From assembly GCA_002727235.1 (NCBI GenBank), contig PBWL01000008.1, forward strand, positions 1-5,964: 5,964 bases of DNA, written 5' to 3'. Both the position numbers and the translations under genes were made by a program. Shown here one piece after another: positions 5,831 to 5,964 of this stretch; position 1 is the first letter of the stretch; each line of letters begins with the position of its first letter. Source of the DNA: Acidimicrobiaceae bacterium. Its GTDB lineage: Bacteria > Actinomycetota > Acidimicrobiia > Acidimicrobiales > Ilumatobacteraceae. The notes beneath the pieces were generated by a model that saw only the letters and a program-made list of their open reading frames with translations, was not told the origin of the DNA and made no database searches.

Positions 5831-5964
5831 TCACTGCCATCACCTTTCAGGTGTGTGATTTCGAGAAGTCGGAAACCACTGCGCGATCCCAAGCGATTGA
5901 CCCGCCACCCGGCGCCCTCTAACCAACGATGCAACGAATCTGCTCCGAGATGGCGGTTGACCAC
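5827..5964 (-). CDS. Unidentified protein, C-terminal end only (possible methyltransferase)
   Basis: The - strand is open from the right edge of the window to a TAA (complement of 5827-5829), giving 45 residues. It reads in part HRWLEGAGWRVNRLGSRSGF, then RLLEITHLKGDGSD to the end. The start lies outside the window. About 58 percent of third codon positions are G or C, in line with the neighbours. The WLEGAGWxV...GFRLLE wording recalls the last strands of class I SAM-dependent methyltransferases (WLxxAGFxV...), but this is a weak likeness and I do not claim the function. If real, the gene is convergent with priA and overlaps it tail to tail by 4 bases. A frame of 45 codons can be open by chance, so existence is likely but not certain. 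Confidence 0.55.
   Translation of the reverse strand: MVNRHLGADSLHRWLEGAGWRVNRLGSRSGFRLLEITHLKGDGSD

Noticed and set aside
5841..5853. Hairpin CACCT-TTC-AGGTG 10 bases after the priA stop
   Set aside because: Only a 5-pair stem with no run of T after it on either strand, and it lies inside the likely coding end of the - strand gene. Not a convincing terminator.
5929..5964. Possible start of a + strand gene at ATG 5929
   Set aside because: No ribosome binding site or -10 element before it, only 12 codons visible, and the opposite strand is open through the region with protein-like composition.

Overview
The window is a block of core housekeeping genes from what looks like an actinobacterium with moderate GC content. 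All complete genes are on the + strand. The order is pyrD (3' end) - mihF - gmk - rpoZ - coaBC - metK - priA, followed by the 3' end of a convergent gene on the - strand. An actinobacterial-type integration host factor next to gmk-rpoZ-coaBC-metK-priA is the arrangement known from Mycobacterium and relatives. The CoaBC and PriA variants seen here are also of the actinobacterial kind. A placement near Acidimicrobiia is my inference from protein flavour (for example the guanylate kinase loop) and is not proven by the sequence.

Layout: 1-328 is the end of a class 1 dihydroorotate dehydrogenase. After 45 bases comes mihF (374-685), whose last bases overlap the GTG start of gmk (678-1244). A 19-base gap leads to rpoZ (1264-1578), 10 bases to coaBC (1589-2812), and 93 bases to metK if its Shine-Dalgarno-led GTG at 2906 is used. 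priA (4094-5830) starts directly after the metK stop. The 3' end of a - strand gene (5827-5964) overlaps the priA stop tail to tail by 4 bases. No RNA gene, mobile element, CRISPR array, origin or convincing intrinsic terminator was seen. The longest non-coding stretch is the 93 bases before metK.

Functionally the genes cover pyrimidine synthesis (pyrD), nucleoid binding (mihF), GMP to GDP phosphorylation (gmk), RNA polymerase assembly (rpoZ), coenzyme A synthesis (coaBC), S-adenosylmethionine synthesis (metK) and replication restart (priA). Tight spacing suggests mainly read-through transcription. However, mihF and rpoZ lack a Shine-Dalgarno sequence and each has a TANNNT hexamer 6-7 bases before its start codon, the geometry of leaderless transcripts in actinobacteria, so both may also be started from internal promoters.

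I found no clearly new system. The points most worth a second look are the ATPase-degenerate PriA that keeps its eight zinc-site cysteines, the two or three leaderless-type starts, the CoaBC with changed catalytic-loop residues, and the convergent gene at the right edge.
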